From: Endocalyx cinctus
Lineage: Eukaryota > Ascomycota > Sordariomycetes > Amphisphaeriales > Apiosporaceae
Direction of reading: 5' to 3'
Length of the DNA: 64,000 nucleotides
NCBI GenBank assembly: GCA_001600455.1
Contig: BCKC01000002.1
Coordinates: 3,486,171 to 3,550,170, forward strand
Shown piece by piece: positions 62,398-64,000 of the stretch. Position 1 is the stretch's first letter; each line of letters begins with the position of its first letter. The notes beneath the pieces are model-generated. The model saw only the letters and a list, made by a program, of their open reading frames with translations, was not told where the DNA came from and did no database searches. The position numbers and the translations under genes are program-made.

Positions 62398-63413
62398 ATG
62401 AAGGGAATCGTTTTTGCTTTCGCCCTAGTTGGCGTAGAAATGGCCCGAGGAGATTATGGGTCGTCACTTCCTTCGACGTATACGGTCTACGAGACCACGA
62501 CGGTCTGCCCGGTCACGAATACGGTGACCGAGGGAACCTCGTAAGTTCGGCTTGATATTTGTTTACGCTTATATTAGTAATGCTCACTCAGCTCTGAAGG
62601 ACGTATCTCCAAACGACCATGACAACTTCAACAATTACAGTCACCGGATGTCCCGGTGAAAACTGTAGCGGCGAAACCACCATCACTGGCCCCCCGGTGA
62701 CGGTTGGTACTACGACTGACGTTGAGGTTACTTACACTACCGTCTGTCCTGTAACGGTACGTGCAGTTCCTATTTGTTCTCGCTATGAGCGGTATCTATA
62801 AGATAAGATCGAGAGCTAACTGTTTATATCACAGGAGACTACCACCGTCGGCGGTTCTACGGTCACCAACACCTACACTACTACCAGCGCCTATATCACC
62901 ACAGTCCCCACCACCGTTTACGAGACGGAAACACAGCCCGGTGTCACCGAGACGACCGATGTAGTCATATATACCACCGAAACGAGCCTATACCCTATCA
63001 CAGAGACCCAGAGCGTCGAGGGAAGCTCCGTAGTCGTGACGTGGACCTCCACCTCCACCATCGTGGGCACGTTACCCACCAGCGCAACCGAGTCTCTCAC
63101 GACCAGCCCTGCCACCGCCACCCCAACCGAGGGGAACAGCGCAACCGCCCCGTACGGGACGTCGCCGGCGGAGAGCGCGACGGGATCATCGTCGGCTACC
63201 ACTATTAATACCTCTCCCGAGCAAACCTACCCCGGAGGTACCTCTACGGGAGGTACTTCTCCTTCCGGAGCGACCACGATCAGCACGACGACGTACGCTT
63301 CTCCTCCGTCGTCGTCTACCAGCCCCGCCGTGGTGACCGCTCTGGCACCTCGCGCTACCCCCGCAGCTGCCGCTCTGGTCGTGGGAGCCGCGGGTTTGGT
63401 CCTGTTGCTGTAA
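62398..63413 (+). CDS. Ser/Thr-rich GPI-anchored cell-wall protein, three exons
   Basis: Predicted 292-aa secreted wall protein. Exons are 62398-62540, 62600-62756 and 62835-63413, with introns of 59 and 78 nt. A short N-terminal hydrophobic stretch (IVFAFALVGV) can serve as signal peptide. The mature part is dominated by Thr, Ser, Val and Tyr, typical of heavily O-mannosylated fungal wall proteins. It repeats the pattern TTTVCPVT (residues about 36-42 and near 98) with a lone Cys pair in between (GCPGENCSG). The C-terminus has small residues (APRATPAAAA) followed by a hydrophobic end (LVVGAAGLVLLL), the layout of a GPI-attachment signal. The exon 2 acceptor at 62598-62599 was chosen because the nearer AG at 62590-62591 leads to a stop. 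No catalytic domain is seen; a structural or adhesive role is inferred. Confidence 0.82.
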
Positions 63414-64000
63414 TGCATATTAGATGTGGGACTTTTTAACTCTCGAGATTTCGAGGGCAAGGATACACAGTGACCCCAACCTCATAATTTCCTTTTTCTT
63501 TTTTTCATTTCGTTTCTTTCACTCTCACTGGTGAAGTTTCACACGAGAATATTTTAATTAGGTGCACAATGTCACCCAGTTCAAGGTTACACACTCCCTT
63601 TGTCTCGGCGGATTTGTTATTACACTAAAAAAGAAAAAGAGAGAAAAAAAAAAACATAGTGTCCCCGACACATGAGCATGGACTTTGAACGACACTCTTA
63701 AAAACTTTTTTGTTTTCCCTCGATAAACGGACCAGAGAATGATGTCGCACTAATAAGTCATATTGTAAATTTGCGACTAGGGGTTAATGAGATTGGATGG
63801 GAATTAATTAGGTCCTAAGGAGATTTGGAAAAAGCCATAGTAACAGCAACTTAAACCTTATCCCTATATAACTAGGGGATTAATTAATTACTTTTTTTAC
63901 CGTATGTTATCATCACGTAGTCATGTTCACCGTTTTATCAGGGATTTATCTGGATAGTGAAAACGGGAATAAAAAGTCTAATAGACGAGTTTGAGGGGGG
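63414..64000. other. Sequence downstream of the GPI-protein gene
   Basis: 587 bp with the 3' UTR and A/T-rich runs. No feature recognised to the window edge. Confidence 0.45.

Overview
The window looks like part of a draft scaffold from a filamentous ascomycete (Pezizomycotina, probably Sordariomycetes). The support is many short spliceosomal introns (GT...AG, often with CTAAC-like branch sites), fungal versions of Rad26, Prp8, Atg17 and NDUFAF3, and a scytalone dehydratase of DHN-melanin synthesis. Intergenic DNA is AT-rich and full of homopolymers and microsatellites. One run of 85 Ns (35121-35205) marks an assembly gap.

Layout. 1-10 kb is a compact housekeeping block: the 3' part of a rad26/CSB-type repair ATPase, a divergent ribosomal protein pair (uS11/rps14 on -, uL30/rpl7 on +), a small SH3 protein, an NDUFAF3-like complex I assembly factor, and eL34 (rpl34). 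10.4-17.7 kb is the full prp8 gene in three exons, without an intein. 17.7-36.1 kb is almost gene-free; its only convincing gene is a two-repeat Myb/SANT protein near 25.5 kb. 36-50 kb is gene-dense again: a ketopantoate-reductase-like protein, scytalone dehydratase, a short-chain dehydrogenase, atg17, a large fungal protein of unknown function, and an F-box/LRR protein ending in a CaaX box. 50-64 kb is sparse: a GNAT acetyltransferase, an epoxide hydrolase gene broken by two in-frame TAG codons, and a Ser/Thr-rich GPI-anchored wall protein.

How the genes relate. Most are independent housekeeping functions: translation (uS11, uL30, eL34), splicing (Prp8), transcription-coupled repair (Rad26), complex I assembly and autophagy. 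I see no biosynthetic cluster: the melanin enzyme has no polyketide synthase or naphthol reductase beside it. The least expected item is a box C/D snoRNA candidate inside intron 2 of rpl7, with a 14-nt perfect match to a highly conserved 28S rRNA segment. I found no CRISPR array, recognisable transposon, tRNA or 5S rRNA gene. No clearly novel multi-gene system is evident. Exon boundaries were derived by hand from splice signals, reading-frame phase and family similarity.
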